Of a stretch of 49,233 bases of DNA, positions 1 through 8,825 are shown one piece after another. A program made the translations under genes and the position numbers. Source of the DNA: Pseudomonas syringae pv. cilantro (GTDB lineage Bacteria; Pseudomonadota; Gammaproteobacteria; Pseudomonadales; Pseudomonadaceae). The notes beneath the pieces were generated by a model, which was not told where the DNA came from, made no database searches, and saw only the letters and a program-made list of their open reading frames with translations. The DNA lies in the NCBI RefSeq assembly GCF_001293775.1, contig NZ_LGLN01000037.1, positions 131,123-180,355 on the forward strand, read 5' to 3'. Within the stretch, counting starts at the first letter, position 1; each line of letters opens with the position of its first letter.

Positions 1-2074
1 GGCTGATAGCAGCGTCGAGCGCCGCGTGCTCGGTCAGCCAGCCAGAGCACAGCCCCAGACTGCCCTCAGGATGAATTTCCTGACGCACGATAAGTTGCAG
101 ACAGCCATCCTCGGGGATCGACGCAATGGAGTACTCACGAGCAGACACCGGCGCCAATGCATCGACCAGCGCTTGCGCATGCAGCCCGACAAGGTGCACA
201 CGGTTGTGCGGCAATTGGCGGCTGGCGAGCGCCTGAACAAGCGTCTCCTGCAACCCGCCGACCTGTACTTGAGTCAATGGATCAATACCCAGCCCGTCAA
301 GAAACAGCTCGATGACAGGTGCCGGGTTTCGGGGCATCACCTCGACCAGATCGCCTGCCTGCCAGCAGGCGGATGCTGGCGCGATCAGGTCCAGAAGAAA
401 CACTTTCGCACCGCTGCTGCCGGGGTTCAGGTGCTGGCGACGTGCGAGGGTCCAGTTCTCGAAAACCGGAGTCAGCCAGTGGCTCGATTGCGGCACAGCG
501 CCGGTCAGTTGCCCGAGTTGCTGCTGCCAGTGCTGCAAGGCTGCGGGATCGACTCTGTCCACTTCAACCGGAGCGAACAGCGTGCGCGCGCCGCACTGCG
601 CCAGCCAGTCATGCAGACGATGAGCGAAGCCGCAAAAATGCGCATACTGCCGGTCCCCCAGCGCCAGTACGGCGTAATTGAGCATCTCCAGCGCCAGCGG
701 ACTGCCCAGCAACTTGCGTTCGAAACCGCGAGCGCTGTCCGGCGCCTCCCCATCACCGAAGGTGCTGACGATAAACAGCGCGTTGCGGTTTTGCAGCAGA
801 TCCTGCACGGTCAGTTCACCCAACCGCTGCACGCGCGCAGACACGCCGGCAAGCTGCAACTGGCTCGCGGTCTGCCACGCCAGTTGCTCGGCAAAACCGC
901 TTTGGCTGGCGAAACCGATCAGCCAGGACGGCGCATCAGTGGAAAGGTCTTCCGGTACAGCAAAGCGTGCGCTCTTGATCTCGCGCTGTTTGCGGCGGCG
1001 ATCCAGATACAACAGCCAGCCGGTAATGAAAAACAGCGGCATCATCAACGACGCAACAGTCATGACGATTCGGCCAACGATTCCGAAGTAGCTGCCAACG
1101 TGCAGCGCATAATTGCTGGCCAGCAGTTGCGCACCGAAGCTGCGCTCGGCGTAACGTGACACCGAACTGACCTGCCCGCTTGCGGGGTCAAGGGTGATGC
1201 TGTTCAGCGCGCGCGAATGCGGGGAGTCCTTGAGCAGGTAAAACACGGTAGCGGGCTGGTCACCTGCAGCAGGCAGGCGCAGGTTATAAGAGCGCAGTTC
1301 GGGCCCGGCGGTTTTCTGAATACTGTCCCAGATAGCCGCATAGTCGACGACCAGCGGTGCTTTATTGCCGGTAACAGCGACAGTGACTTTGCGCGGCTCC
1401 AGCGGCGAGTCGCCCAGCAGCTTGTTCAGACCGCTGCTCACCCAGTCGTAAGACCAGTTCAGCCCAGTGAGGGCGAACAACAGGTAGAACACCAGGCACC
1501 ACGTACCAAAAACCGAATGCAGATCCCAGTTGAAACTGCGGCCCTTCTTTGCCCAGTCCAGTGTCAGCCAGACACGCCAGCTCAAGACGTTGCGAGGCCA
1601 GCGCAGATAAAGTCCGGACAGACAGAAGAACACCAGAATCAGCGTACACACTGCCGTAATCTGCTTGCCGAACTCGCCCATTGCCAGATAACGATGCAAT
1701 TGCAAGACGAAATCGAAAAAGCCTTCACCCACGGCATCGCCTTTAAGCTCGCCGGTGTAAGGATCGAAATTGCGCTTGGGGCCTCGGCGCTCGCCCGGCT
1801 CCGGGGTGAAATACACCTGAGCCGCGCGGTTACCGAGGGTTTCGACACGTAGAATTGCCACCGTCAGACCGGTTGCAGCCTCCAGCTTGTGAACCAGCTC
1901 GATGGGCGGTAGCGTTGCGGAGCGCTCTTCCACGAGCAGAACGTCCGGGTTCAGCGCGTCGAGAATCTCGTCCTCAAACGAATACAAGGCGCCGGTGATG
2001 CCCATCAGGGTCAGAACCAGACCTGCCGTGATTCCGAAGAACCAGTGCAGCTGAAACAGGACTTTCTTCAACAC
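1..2074 (-). CDS. PepSY-TM / flavodoxin / FAD reductase fusion protein (PiuB-like), 3' end outside window
   Basis: The minus strand is open from 2074 to the window edge, giving about 691 residues of an incomplete protein. A GTG start at 2074 gives the family-typical [15 protein letters not shown]-terminus. Residues 1 to about 350 hold a PepSY-associated membrane domain with four hydrophobic helices, including the [20 protein letters not shown] opening and conserved LHR and DLHS histidines. From about 360 a cytoplasmic flavodoxin domain follows ([15 protein letters not shown]-loop type), then from about 510 the start of a ferredoxin-reductase-like FAD domain ([12 protein letters not shown]). 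The NAD(P)H-binding part lies outside the window. Such fusions are inner-membrane electron-transfer proteins linked to siderophore-iron reduction. P. aeruginosa PiuB (PA4513) lies a few genes from speC, as here, so that orthology is likely but inferred. Confidence 0.82.
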   Translation of the reverse strand, partial: MLKKVLFQLHWFFGITAGLVLTLMGITGALYSFEDEILDALNPDVLLVEERSATLPPIELVHKLEAATGLTVAILRVETLGNRAAQVYFTPEPGERRGPKRNFDPYTGELKGDAVGEGFFDFVLQLHRYLAMGEFGKQITAVCTLILVFFCLSGLYLRWPRNVLSWRVWLTLDWAKKGRSFNWDLHSVFGTWCLVFYLLFALTGLNWSYDWVSSGLNKLLGDSPLEPRKVTVAVTGNKAPLVVDYAAIWDSIQKTAGPELRSYNLRLPAAGDQPATVFYLLKDSPHSRALNSITLDPASGQVSSVSRYAERSFGAQLLASNYALHVGSYFGIVGRIVMTVASLMMPLFFITGWLLYLDRRRKQREIKSARFAVPEDLSTDAPSWLIGFASQSGFAEQLAWQTASQLQLAGVSARVQRLGELTVQDLLQNRNALFIVSTFGDGEAPDSARGFERKLLGSPLALEMLNYAVLALGDRQYAHFCGFAHRLHDWLAQCGARTLFAPVEVDRVDPAALQHWQQQLGQLTGAVPQSSHWLTPVFENWTLARRQHLNPGSSGAKVFLLDLIAPASACWQAGDLVEVMPRNPAPVIELFLDGLGIDPLTQVQVGGLQETLVQALASRQLPHNRVHLVGLHAQALVDALAPVSAREYSIASIPEDGCLQLIVRQEIHPEGSLGLCSGWLTEHAALDAAIS

Positions 2075-2093
2075 GCTCGCTACTCTCACTCAT

Positions 2094-2108
2094 ATTGCGC
2101 GGCGCAAT
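2094..2108. promoter_or_regulatory. perfect palindrome ATTGCGCGGCGCAAT upstream of the PepSY flavoprotein gene
   Basis: Seven-base arms (2094-2100 and 2102-2108) flank a single G, ending 20 bases before the GTG start at 2074. The position suits an operator overlapping the promoter or an early-transcript hairpin. No regulator can be named; it does not read as a Fur box. Confidence 0.35.
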
Positions 2109-2163
2109 TAATGCACTGACCGCCATAGCGTGTCTATCTGTAACGTGTTTTTGCCACACGCCG

Positions 2164-2192
2164 AAAACCCCGCCTACGTTAACAAGCGGGGC
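2164..2192 (-). terminator. Rho-independent terminator of the xaxAB operon
   Basis: On the minus strand GCCCCGC pairs with GCGGGG (2186-2191 with 2168-2173) around a 12-base loop and is followed by TTTT. It starts just downstream of the xaxB stop at 2205. Confidence 0.75.
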
Positions 2193-2204
2193 AATAGCAA
2201 ATTA

Positions 2205-3218
2205 TCAGCTGCGCCAGCTTCCTCGTAGATCTACCAGATAGGTATTCAGTGCATCTGCTTGACGCCTGAAATGACTGACGCGCTCCTCAAGCACTTCAGA
2301 GGCGGGCAGTCGGCAATTGGCCAGAACCTGAGTCAGCGCCATATGCAGTTTGCCGATTTCTCGAGCGTAGTCGTTCTTGCAGACCTGAACCGATGCCAGC
2401 CCCGAAATCTGGTTGCGCTTGCTCACTTCGACATCAAGTGCCGCGCGAGCCTCACCAACCCTGCCCTGCAGATCGAGCAACTGCGCCTGCAACGTATCGC
2501 GCAGGGTCATCAGGTGATCATAATCAACGGCATCGTCCAGCAGATCCAGCATATTGGACACGCCGGCGATACCCGCCTTGATGGACCCGATCAACGGATT
2601 TTTGGGATCGATATCCGGCAGCGTTTTCAGCGAAGCGATCAAAGGCTTCAGCTTGTCGAAAAAGCTGAGACTCTCTACATCGGTAATCAATGCATTGACC
2701 ACTTTTTCCTTCGCCAACATTTCCTCCAGACGCGTTTTTTCAATCGCCAGCCTGGCCTGCAGCGTGCTGATCTCCTGATCAAGGGCGGGCGTCAGATGAT
2801 CCACTGCGTTGACCTGCACGGCGTTCAAATTGATCAGCGCTTTATCAAGCGCTTTAGCCTGGCTGGCCAGAGAAGCAGTACGTGCGTCCAGAAGCATACT
2901 GATTTCTTCATTGAATTCTAAAATGGCGGTTTTACTTTTCGCCTCGTCAGGCTCGCCCCTGAGCGTTGCAATCGCTTCAACAAAAGGCAGCATCTCATCG
3001 TCATTGAAAAAATGCGGAACCAGCGTCAGCGTATCCAGTGCTTCTTTATCGACATTGCCTATTTCGTTCACCAGGCTGCGCAGCGTTTCTTTCATCACGG
3101 GTAAATAAATATCACCTAGCGCGTCGGCCTGGTGTTTCAGCTTTTCACGACTGCCAATAATAATTTCCATATCGGGTTGTGGCAGTTGAAAAGGCGTATC
3201 GAGTACATGAACGTTCAT
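2205..3218 (-). CDS. xaxB: XaxB-like subunit of an alpha-xenorhabdolysin family binary toxin
   Basis: This 337-residue protein is almost entirely helical, with no signal peptide and long heptad-rich stretches (about 110-195 and 240-330) around a weakly hydrophobic centre (about 195-240, including GSIKAGIAGVSNMLDLL). That fits XaxB/YaxB, the partner of XaxA/YaxA in two-component alpha-pore-forming cytotoxins, which are about 350 residues long. The call rests mainly on pairing: the gene follows an XaxA-like gene by 35 bases on the same strand in the order xaxA-xaxB known from Xenorhabdus. The ATG at 3218 has a GAGAA ribosome site 7 bases upstream. A terminator closes the pair. In characterised systems the two proteins assemble on eukaryotic membranes and lyse cells; activity here is inferred. 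Confidence 0.8.
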   Translation of the reverse strand: MNVHVLDTPFQLPQPDMEIIIGSREKLKHQADALGDIYLPVMKETLRSLVNEIGNVDKEALDTLTLVPHFFNDDEMLPFVEAIATLRGEPDEAKSKTAILEFNEEISMLLDARTASLASQAKALDKALINLNAVQVNAVDHLTPALDQEISTLQARLAIEKTRLEEMLAKEKVVNALITDVESLSFFDKLKPLIASLKTLPDIDPKNPLIGSIKAGIAGVSNMLDLLDDAVDYDHLMTLRDTLQAQLLDLQGRVGEARAALDVEVSKRNQISGLASVQVCKNDYAREIGKLHMALTQVLANCRLPASEVLEERVSHFRRQADALNTYLVDLRGSWRS

Positions 3219-3253
3219 AACGGCATTCTCATTAGATATACGTTGATCGATGC

Positions 3254-4453
3254 TTAAACAGCGGACTCTTCAAGTGCGTTATTGAACGCAGTCAGCAGAT
3301 CGAAGGACTGAACTTGAATCTCTTTCCAGTTGCTCATCAGGGTTTGAAAGCGAGAGACAAAACTGACGAGGTACACCGCATTATTGGTGTTCTTGATGCG
3401 GTCGTACGAGGACTCGACCAACTCCTCCAACAGCACCCACAAACTTTCAATGTTGCTGACGCCACTGGCAGCGCCATCGATTCTGGTTTTCAAATCCTGA
3501 AGGCTGGTTTCGAACGCCAGCAGATCGCCCAACAACCTGTTTTGTTTTTTCAACGTCAGCTCGACCTGACGTTTTTCTTCAATCAGGCGATCTTTTTCAC
3601 CGAGCGCTGCCGAGGCTTTGGGACCATAAATGGAGTAGGACAACGCCCCGACGATGGGCCCCCACCAGAAACCGATCCACTTGTATTCCGAGTATTCTTC
3701 ATACTCAGCAAGTTTCTGATTGATGCGATTGTTAAGCTGATCAACATCGGCTGTGAGCCGGGCGATTTCGTCACCTGCGCTTCCCGAGCGGGCCAGCCTT
3801 ATCTTCAGCGCCACGCCGGGGGCTATCTCTTCCTTGAGGCAACGTTTGAAATCAGTCACCCCGACTCTGGTGCGGGTGGTGCTTGCGCTGTGGTCCTTGA
3901 TATGAATCTTGAGATCATCCACCAGGGCCAGTAAGCCAGGTATTTTCCTGCTGTCCCGGTCCATCAACGCGACAGGAGGCATTTGATCAATCTGCGCCGG
4001 GGTCAGCTCCCCCACCTGCAGGGTCTGATAGGATTCCAGCCCCGTGATGAAATCCACGACATGGGTAGCGATGTTAATCAGATTGCCTGAGAACACATAA
4101 AGGTCGCCGCCGACTTTCTGCATATTGGTTTCAATCGCCGACCAACTTTTGGCGTGGGCCTGAATACCGGCATGCAGCTCAGCAATGGCGTCTGGCCCCA
4201 GACCGGGAATAGCGCTGTCAATGCCACCCGTTAACTGGCTGACCTCATCCAGAGCGGTCGGAAGTGCCAGACCGGAATTGACATAACGCCTGATGCGTCG
4301 GACATCTTCGTTTGTAATCAGCAAGCCAGGGGCGCGCGCGACACCGTCCCCTTGACTGCTGAGAACATCCATTAATTCCTTGCTGACACGACTGACATCT
4401 TCGACCGCGTGCTCTTCACCATCTGTAAATTGCGGCTCAACTAAAGTAACCAT
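3254..4453 (-). CDS. xaxA: XaxA-like subunit of an alpha-xenorhabdolysin family binary toxin
   Basis: The protein has 399 residues from the ATG at 4453, chosen because AAGGAA lies 7 bases upstream; the frame stays open 21 codons further but without such a site. It is largely alpha-helical with predicted coiled coils at about 226-256 and 286-330, flanking a hydrophobic segment at 259-277 (KWIGFWWGPIVGALSYSIYG). That is the layout of XaxA/YaxA-type alpha-pore-forming toxin subunits (about 400 residues), whose hydrophobic head inserts in the membrane. There is no signal peptide, as in the family, so the export route is not evident. It is the first gene of a two-gene operon with xaxB. Base composition is more AT-rich than the flanking core genes, in keeping with horizontal transfer. 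Confidence 0.85.
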   Translation of the reverse strand: MVTLVEPQFTDGEEHAVEDVSRVSKELMDVLSSQGDGVARAPGLLITNEDVRRIRRYVNSGLALPTALDEVSQLTGGIDSAIPGLGPDAIAELHAGIQAHAKSWSAIETNMQKVGGDLYVFSGNLINIATHVVDFITGLESYQTLQVGELTPAQIDQMPPVALMDRDSRKIPGLLALVDDLKIHIKDHSASTTRTRVGVTDFKRCLKEEIAPGVALKIRLARSGSAGDEIARLTADVDQLNNRINQKLAEYEEYSEYKWIGFWWGPIVGALSYSIYGPKASAALGEKDRLIEEKRQVELTLKKQNRLLGDLLAFETSLQDLKTRIDGAASGVSNIESLWVLLEELVESSYDRIKNTNNAVYLVSFVSRFQTLMSNWKEIQVQSFDLLTAFNNALEESAV

Positions 4454-4484
4454 GATTAATTTCCTTATTATGGGCATCTTGTTT

Positions 4485-4505
4485 ACGACAGCATTCAACT
4501 GTCGT
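4485..4505 (-). promoter_or_regulatory. 7-bp inverted repeat in the xaxA leader
   Basis: ACGACAG (4485-4491) and CTGTCGT (4499-4505) pair around a 7-base spacer, ending 31 bases upstream of the xaxA ATG. It may be a leader hairpin or a regulator site. The rest of the 4454-4733 gap is AT-rich and shows no convincing full promoter; ACTATA at 4613-4618 (TATAGT on the minus strand) is the best -10 candidate. Confidence 0.3.
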
Positions 4506-4690
4506 TTCAAGGCCACTGAAAATTAACAGAGGTCGTCGAGCTTAAATAGCAAGCGAAGTGGACATTGCCTGTAGGAATCAGCAACAAAATAGATGAGGAT
4601 TATTAATCAGCGACTATAGAACAGCAGACGACTTCATACCTAACGCACTTCAACGCCTGGAGAGGTTTATATATTTATTTTTTCTGCTCG

Positions 4691-4719
4691 AAAAAAAACC
4701 CATTTTCATGGGTTTTTTT
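4691..4719 (-). terminator. Rho-independent terminator after speC (probably bidirectional)
   Basis: CCCAT (4699-4703) and ATGGG (4708-4712) form a stem around TTTC, with A-runs on one side and T-runs on the other, so it can work on both strands. It begins 15 bases past the speC stop and insulates xaxAB from speC readthrough. Confidence 0.85.
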
Positions 4720-4733
4720 CTGAAGCTGGAAAT

Positions 4734-5897
4734 TTACAGGTAGAACGATTTCAGCGGCGGGAAACCGTTGAATTCCACTGCGCTGTAGCTGGTGGTGTAG
4801 GCACCGGTCGACAACCAGTACATGCGGTCACCGATGGCCAGGTTGAGCGGCAGGCCGTACTTGTAGTTCTCGTACATGATGTCGGCGCTGTCGCAGGTCG
4901 GGCCGGCGATGACCACTTCTTCCATCTCGCCTTTCTTTTCGGTCCAGATCGGAAACTTGATGGCTTCGTCCATGGTTTCGATCAGGCCGGAGAATTTGCC
5001 CACGTCGGTGTATACCCAACGCTCGACCGCAGTACGCGATTTGCGCGCGACCAGCACCACTTCGCTGACCAGAATGCCAGCGTTGGAGATCAGCGAACGG
5101 CCCGGCTCCAGAATGATTTCCGGCAGGTCATCACCGAAGTCTTCCTTCAGGAAGCGGATGATTTCCTCGGCGTAGGTTTCCAGGCTGTTAGTACGGGTGA
5201 TGTAGTTGGCCGGGAAGCCGCCACCCATGTTGATCAGCTTGAGAACAATGTCGTCTTCTTCTTTAAGGCGTTCGAAGATCACTTTGACCTTGGCGATGGC
5301 CGCGTCCCAGACGCTGATGTCGCGCTGCTGCGAGCCGACGTGGAAAGAGATGCCGTACGGCACCAGACCCAGGTCACGGGCCAGAATCAGCAGGTCCATG
5401 GCCATGTCGGTCTGGCAGCCGAATTTACGCGACAGTGGCCAGTCAGCGGTGGTCGAGCCTTCGGTCAGGATACGCACGTAGACTTTCGAGCCCGGTGCCG
5501 CCTTGGCGATGTTGCGCAGATCCGCTTCGGAGTCGGTTGCAAACAAACGTACGCCCTTCTCGTAGAAGTAGCGGATGTCCTTGGATTTCTTGATGGTGTT
5601 GCCGTAGCTCATGCGCTCCGGACCAACGCCGCAGCTCAGGACCTTGTCCAGCTCGTAGATCGAGGCGATGTCGAAGCTCGAACCCTTGTCTTTGAGCAGA
5701 TTGATGACTTCAACGGCCGGATTGGCTTTGACGGCGTAATAAACCTTGGCGAAATCGAAGCCCGCACGCAGGTCGTCATAGGCCTTGCTGATGATGGCGG
5801 TATCAATGACCACGAACGGAGTTTCTTGCTTGTCAGCGAACGCCTTCATTTTCTTGAAGGTGTCGGCTGAATAGTAGTCTTCGACATTGATCGACAT
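4734..5897 (-). CDS. speC: Ornithine decarboxylase, fold-type III PLP enzyme
   Basis: The 387-residue protein decarboxylates ornithine to putrescine, the entry to polyamine synthesis. Family landmarks are visible: the PLP lysine K57 in YYAVKANP, FHVGSQ with H186, the glycine loop NMGGGFP (225-227), the phosphate-binding EPGR (264-267) and the catalytic cysteine C335 in GPTCDSADI. The length equals that of P. aeruginosa SpeC. The ATG at 5897 has GGAG about 11 bases upstream. The gene stands alone between two terminator-like structures and has a long leader with a hairpin (separate entry). The fold also covers lysine/ornithine and diaminopimelate decarboxylases, but the sequence opening and length fit Pseudomonas SpeC best. 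Confidence 0.93.
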   Translation of the reverse strand: MSINVEDYYSADTFKKMKAFADKQETPFVVIDTAIISKAYDDLRAGFDFAKVYYAVKANPAVEVINLLKDKGSSFDIASIYELDKVLSCGVGPERMSYGNTIKKSKDIRYFYEKGVRLFATDSEADLRNIAKAAPGSKVYVRILTEGSTTADWPLSRKFGCQTDMAMDLLILARDLGLVPYGISFHVGSQQRDISVWDAAIAKVKVIFERLKEEDDIVLKLINMGGGFPANYITRTNSLETYAEEIIRFLKEDFGDDLPEIILEPGRSLISNAGILVSEVVLVARKSRTAVERWVYTDVGKFSGLIETMDEAIKFPIWTEKKGEMEEVVIAGPTCDSADIMYENYKYGLPLNLAIGDRMYWLSTGAYTTSYSAVEFNGFPPLKSFYL

Positions 5898-6002
5898 GCT
5901 GCTGGAACTCCTGATGGCAAACGGTATTGGTCAATGGGTGCAAATGAACGCCCTCCGTATCCCCACTTTGGTTCGCCTACTTCCCAAGGCATGTCGCCGA
6001 AA

Positions 6003-6038
6003 GCAAAAAGGCCACTGAAGGGCTGCCTTCCTGGCCTT
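6003..6038 (-). promoter_or_regulatory. Terminator-like hairpin in the speC 5' leader (possible attenuator)
   Basis: Read on the minus strand, AAGGCCA (6038-6032) and TGGCCTT (6014-6008) form the outer stem, GAAGG and CCTTC the inner stem, with a CAGC loop and TTTTT leading out at 6009-6005. It lies about 110 bases upstream of the speC ATG and faces the same way as speC, so it could end or pause transcription before the gene. Between it and speC a 48-codon frame opens with ATG at 5992 and runs into speC out of frame; no clear ribosome site precedes it. Attenuation is inferred. Confidence 0.45.
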
Positions 6039-6197
6039 GCTGTCTCGTCGTCAGTACTTGAGCCGGATGGATCGTTTCCAGCATGGACGTTCGGCGCGAA
6101 CTTTAGGACCTGAGGGGCCGGAGATCAACAAAAAATGTCGCGTTTTTGCACAAGGCGCTTGAGTTGCCTCGCCAAGGACCTGTTTAACCGACCTGCA

Positions 6198-6269
6198 TGA
6201 CAGGCAGATGTTCCCTTGGCCCAGAACGGCGATGAGGCAAAAGGCTGACCTGCCTGTCAGTTCTGACAG
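6198..6269. promoter_or_regulatory. Cluster of CTGTCA/TGACAG repeats between speC and the M60 gene
   Basis: TGACAGGCAG (6198-6207) is the exact inverse complement of CTGCCTGTCA (6250-6259). CTGTCAG (6254-6260) and CTGACAG (6263-6269) form a second palindrome. The 5898-6330 divergent intergenic region therefore holds one half-type motif at least three times. Apart from these and the speC leader hairpin I see no gene there. Confidence 0.4.
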
Positions 6270-6271
6270 TA
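6252..6271 (+). promoter_or_regulatory. lux/las-box-like operator GCCTGTCAGTTCTGACAGTA
   Basis: Fifteen of the 20 bases match the P. aeruginosa lasB-type box (ACCTGCCAGTTCTGGCAGGT, from memory), including the CT-N12-AG frame and the CAGTTCTG centre. The dyad is centred at 6261.5, about 70 bases before the M60 ATG. A weak -10 candidate (CAATAA, 6295-6300) sits where a LuxR-type activator overlapping the -35 region would need it. Binding by an AHL receptor is inferred from sequence only. Confidence 0.55.
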
Positions 6272-6330
6272 GACGGATCGACTGTCCGCGCGCCCAATAA
6301 AACCCCGAGCCACCTCATCTGGAAACGATC

Positions 6331-8814
6331 ATGGACGATAGACACGATGGTACGCCAAGCTCAGCACCTGCCAGCCTCACGCCACGTCAAACAAGCTTTA
6401 CCGTCACAGGGAGGACGTCTGCCTACCTGAACAAGGTTCGGCAGATGCGCCCCAGAGCGCACAGTGACTACCAACCGACCAGTATTTATGTCACGAAAGG
6501 CGAGCGCCTTGAACTCAGTCACTATGATGAATCGGCAGGGAAAATTTCTGCTGTCATCGGCGTTCCCGAACTCAATAAACCCATCGTTATTGACCTGAGT
6601 TTCGGCTTTAACGCCATAGACGTGCCTGAGTCAGGCCTGCTGAGCTTTATCTATCAAACACCAGGCAAATCGGTGCTAATCAGCATTAAAGGCTCCTATA
6701 GCCACGTACCTGCCTTCACGTTGAAAGAAACAACCAACGCGATGTGGCAAACCATGATGGCCCAATACAACAATGCGCCCGTTGTAATGCTGACCAGCGA
6801 GCGAGCCATCATCGTCGTCCGCTACGAAAGCGCCCGGCTCTACATCACCGACCCTGAAAAGCTGATGGCTTACTACGATGACGTCGTTCGCACTCAGGAT
6901 CTTGTCTCCGGAGTGGTGGAGTACGGAGAAAATGAGTGGTCCATTGATCCTAACAAGCATTTTTATGTAGAGGCCGACCGGCTTTATATGTTTGCGTCGG
7001 ATGGGCACATGGGGTTCAGCGGCGCGACGGCCTTGAGGCACCTGCTATCAGGCAATACCGCAGACGGCTGGGGCCCTTGGCATGAAAGTGGTCATCAGCG
7101 GCAGATAAACCCCATGACCTGGGCGGGCATGACTGAGGTGACGGTCAATATATATTCACTTGCAACGCAAGAAAGAATGGAAGGCCGTGCATCACGCCTG
7201 GACAGTCAGTACCCGTCCATAAAACAATACCTGAACAGTTCACACAGGGTTTTTAGTACGCTGCCCAGTCTTTTTCAGAAAGTCGCCATGTTTTGGCAAC
7301 TCCATCTTACCTTCCGCATCGACTTCTACTCTCAATTGCACCAGCGCTACCGGCTCATGCAAAACCCGCCACAGCAGAGTGACGATATACTTCAGCGTTT
7401 TATCGTGGAAACCTCACTGCTCAGCGGAAGAGATCTCTCGGCATTTTTTGACCGCTGGGGACTTTATCCAACACCGGCGACGCTGCGACAAATCTCAGAC
7501 TTGCTGCCGCTGGAAAAAGCCATCTGGGAGACCGATGCAACAACGACGTTTCCGATTTTTCTACCGGTTATCATGTATTTTCGTGAACTGGCCCATATCC
7601 TGGCGGACCTACAGGCTGACTTCAGGCAAACCACCCGTTTCTCCATTAATGAGAAATGGTACGGGGGATATCGCTACAACGTGACCAAGAATGGACTGGT
7701 TATGTCATCGTTGAATCATGCGTCTGCTGTAAATTGCAGAGTCAGTTTTGATGGCGACCGTTGCTATGTGGATACCCCCATTCAGATCATGCCGGGTGAG
7801 CGATGGGCTGTAAATATCGTATCTAACGACTTAACCTCAATCAAATACGAGGCTGCCAGCAATCACGACTACCCTTTGCTTTTGGCCAGTATAAAAAATC
7901 TGTTTACCGATGAGCGTTGTGTCGTACTAAAGCCCGGCCTCACACAGCAAGCTTTGAACACGTATTTCTCAGAGGTTAACAGCCTTCAACTGAACAAAAC
8001 TCATCGTCACTTATTGAACCGAGCGCAGCGTATTTTTCTAGAAAAAATTATCCGCAGCGTACAGCTAAGCTCGCAAGGTATCAGCGTCACTTTCGCAACC
8101 GCAGAATTCAAGAATCATAACTACCAGCTAAAGATGAATACATTTATTATTGCAAGGCTTGACAAGGGGCACCCTCTCTTTTCGGACCTGGTTGAAAACA
8201 CCTGGATAACGAAATCACCCGTAACCCATAATCTTCTGCATTCCATCTCTGTGAGCCTGGACCACTCAAGCACACTCTATACACTTTTTTCAGGAACCCT
8301 CAACGAATACACTATAGCTCAGCCGATACGAGCGCTTTTTACCGACCACACCATGACTCAACTAACCCCCTTGGCCGATCAGAAAACCGTTACTGCCTTG
8401 TATGCGACAGTCAATGGCAACCCGGTTATCAGCATCAAAAATCGCGCAGATTATCGATCGTATCTGAACATTGCACAGCACATACTACTTCAAAGAACCA
8501 TCACCAAAGTAGTACGGACAACGAGCAGCCTGTCTGTTCACTTCGCGGGGGAGGCGTACAAAAAACTCAACTACAAAATGCACCTCAACAATGCTTATGC
8601 ATCCGAGATCACCCAAGGGCTGGCTTATTACTCCAGCGTGACCAATGGGGTGTGGACCACTTCCGGTAAGCATGACAGCGATGACAATTGCAAAGTCTTG
8701 TGCGTATACGAGGAAACGACCTATACCCTTTACGAAAGCAATGCCATGGACCGAGCCAATAAAGCCGAGCAACAGAAACCGGATATCACTCATTGCAAAA
8801 TAGAGGATCTGTAG
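6331..8814 (+). CDS. M60-family (enhancin-like) zinc metallopeptidase
   Basis: This 827-residue protein carries the M60/gluzincin motif HESGH (H251, E252, H255) with the third zinc ligand most likely E269 in GMTEVTVNIYS, 13 residues on, as in HExxHx(8-24)E. M60 enzymes cut mucin-like glycoproteins; viral enhancins breach the insect peritrophic matrix. Residues about 30-145 form a beta-rich N-terminal region like the M60 accessory domain, and about 150-450 the catalytic region. The C-terminal third holds two diverged copies of one module, from 524 and from 669, each opening with LFTD and containing a leucine/arginine-rich helix followed by a VxF(A)xxxxKxxNYxxxxN strand pattern. No classical signal peptide is seen. 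Codon use is more AT-rich than in core neighbours. A lux-box-like site lies upstream. Substrate unknown. Confidence 0.85.
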   Translation: MDDRHDGTPSSAPASLTPRQTSFTVTGRTSAYLNKVRQMRPRAHSDYQPTSIYVTKGERLELSHYDESAGKISAVIGVPELNKPIVIDLSFGFNAIDVPESGLLSFIYQTPGKSVLISIKGSYSHVPAFTLKETTNAMWQTMMAQYNNAPVVMLTSERAIIVVRYESARLYITDPEKLMAYYDDVVRTQDLVSGVVEYGENEWSIDPNKHFYVEADRLYMFASDGHMGFSGATALRHLLSGNTADGWGPWHESGHQRQINPMTWAGMTEVTVNIYSLATQERMEGRASRLDSQYPSIKQYLNSSHRVFSTLPSLFQKVAMFWQLHLTFRIDFYSQLHQRYRLMQNPPQQSDDILQRFIVETSLLSGRDLSAFFDRWGLYPTPATLRQISDLLPLEKAIWETDATTTFPIFLPVIMYFRELAHILADLQADFRQTTRFSINEKWYGGYRYNVTKNGLVMSSLNHASAVNCRVSFDGDRCYVDTPIQIMPGERWAVNIVSNDLTSIKYEAASNHDYPLLLASIKNLFTDERCVVLKPGLTQQALNTYFSEVNSLQLNKTHRHLLNRAQRIFLEKIIRSVQLSSQGISVTFATAEFKNHNYQLKMNTFIIARLDKGHPLFSDLVENTWITKSPVTHNLLHSISVSLDHSSTLYTLFSGTLNEYTIAQPIRALFTDHTMTQLTPLADQKTVTALYATVNGNPVISIKNRADYRSYLNIAQHILLQRTITKVVRTTSSLSVHFAGEAYKKLNYKMHLNNAYASEITQGLAYYSSVTNGVWTTSGKHDSDDNCKVLCVYEETTYTLYESNAMDRANKAEQQKPDITHCKIEDL

Positions 8815-8825
8815 CTGCGTTCATA

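Noticed and set aside
26..1159. 377-codon plus-strand open frame at the left edge
   Set aside because: Antisense to the flavodoxin and FAD domains of the partial PepSY fusion protein, whose motifs are clear on the minus strand.
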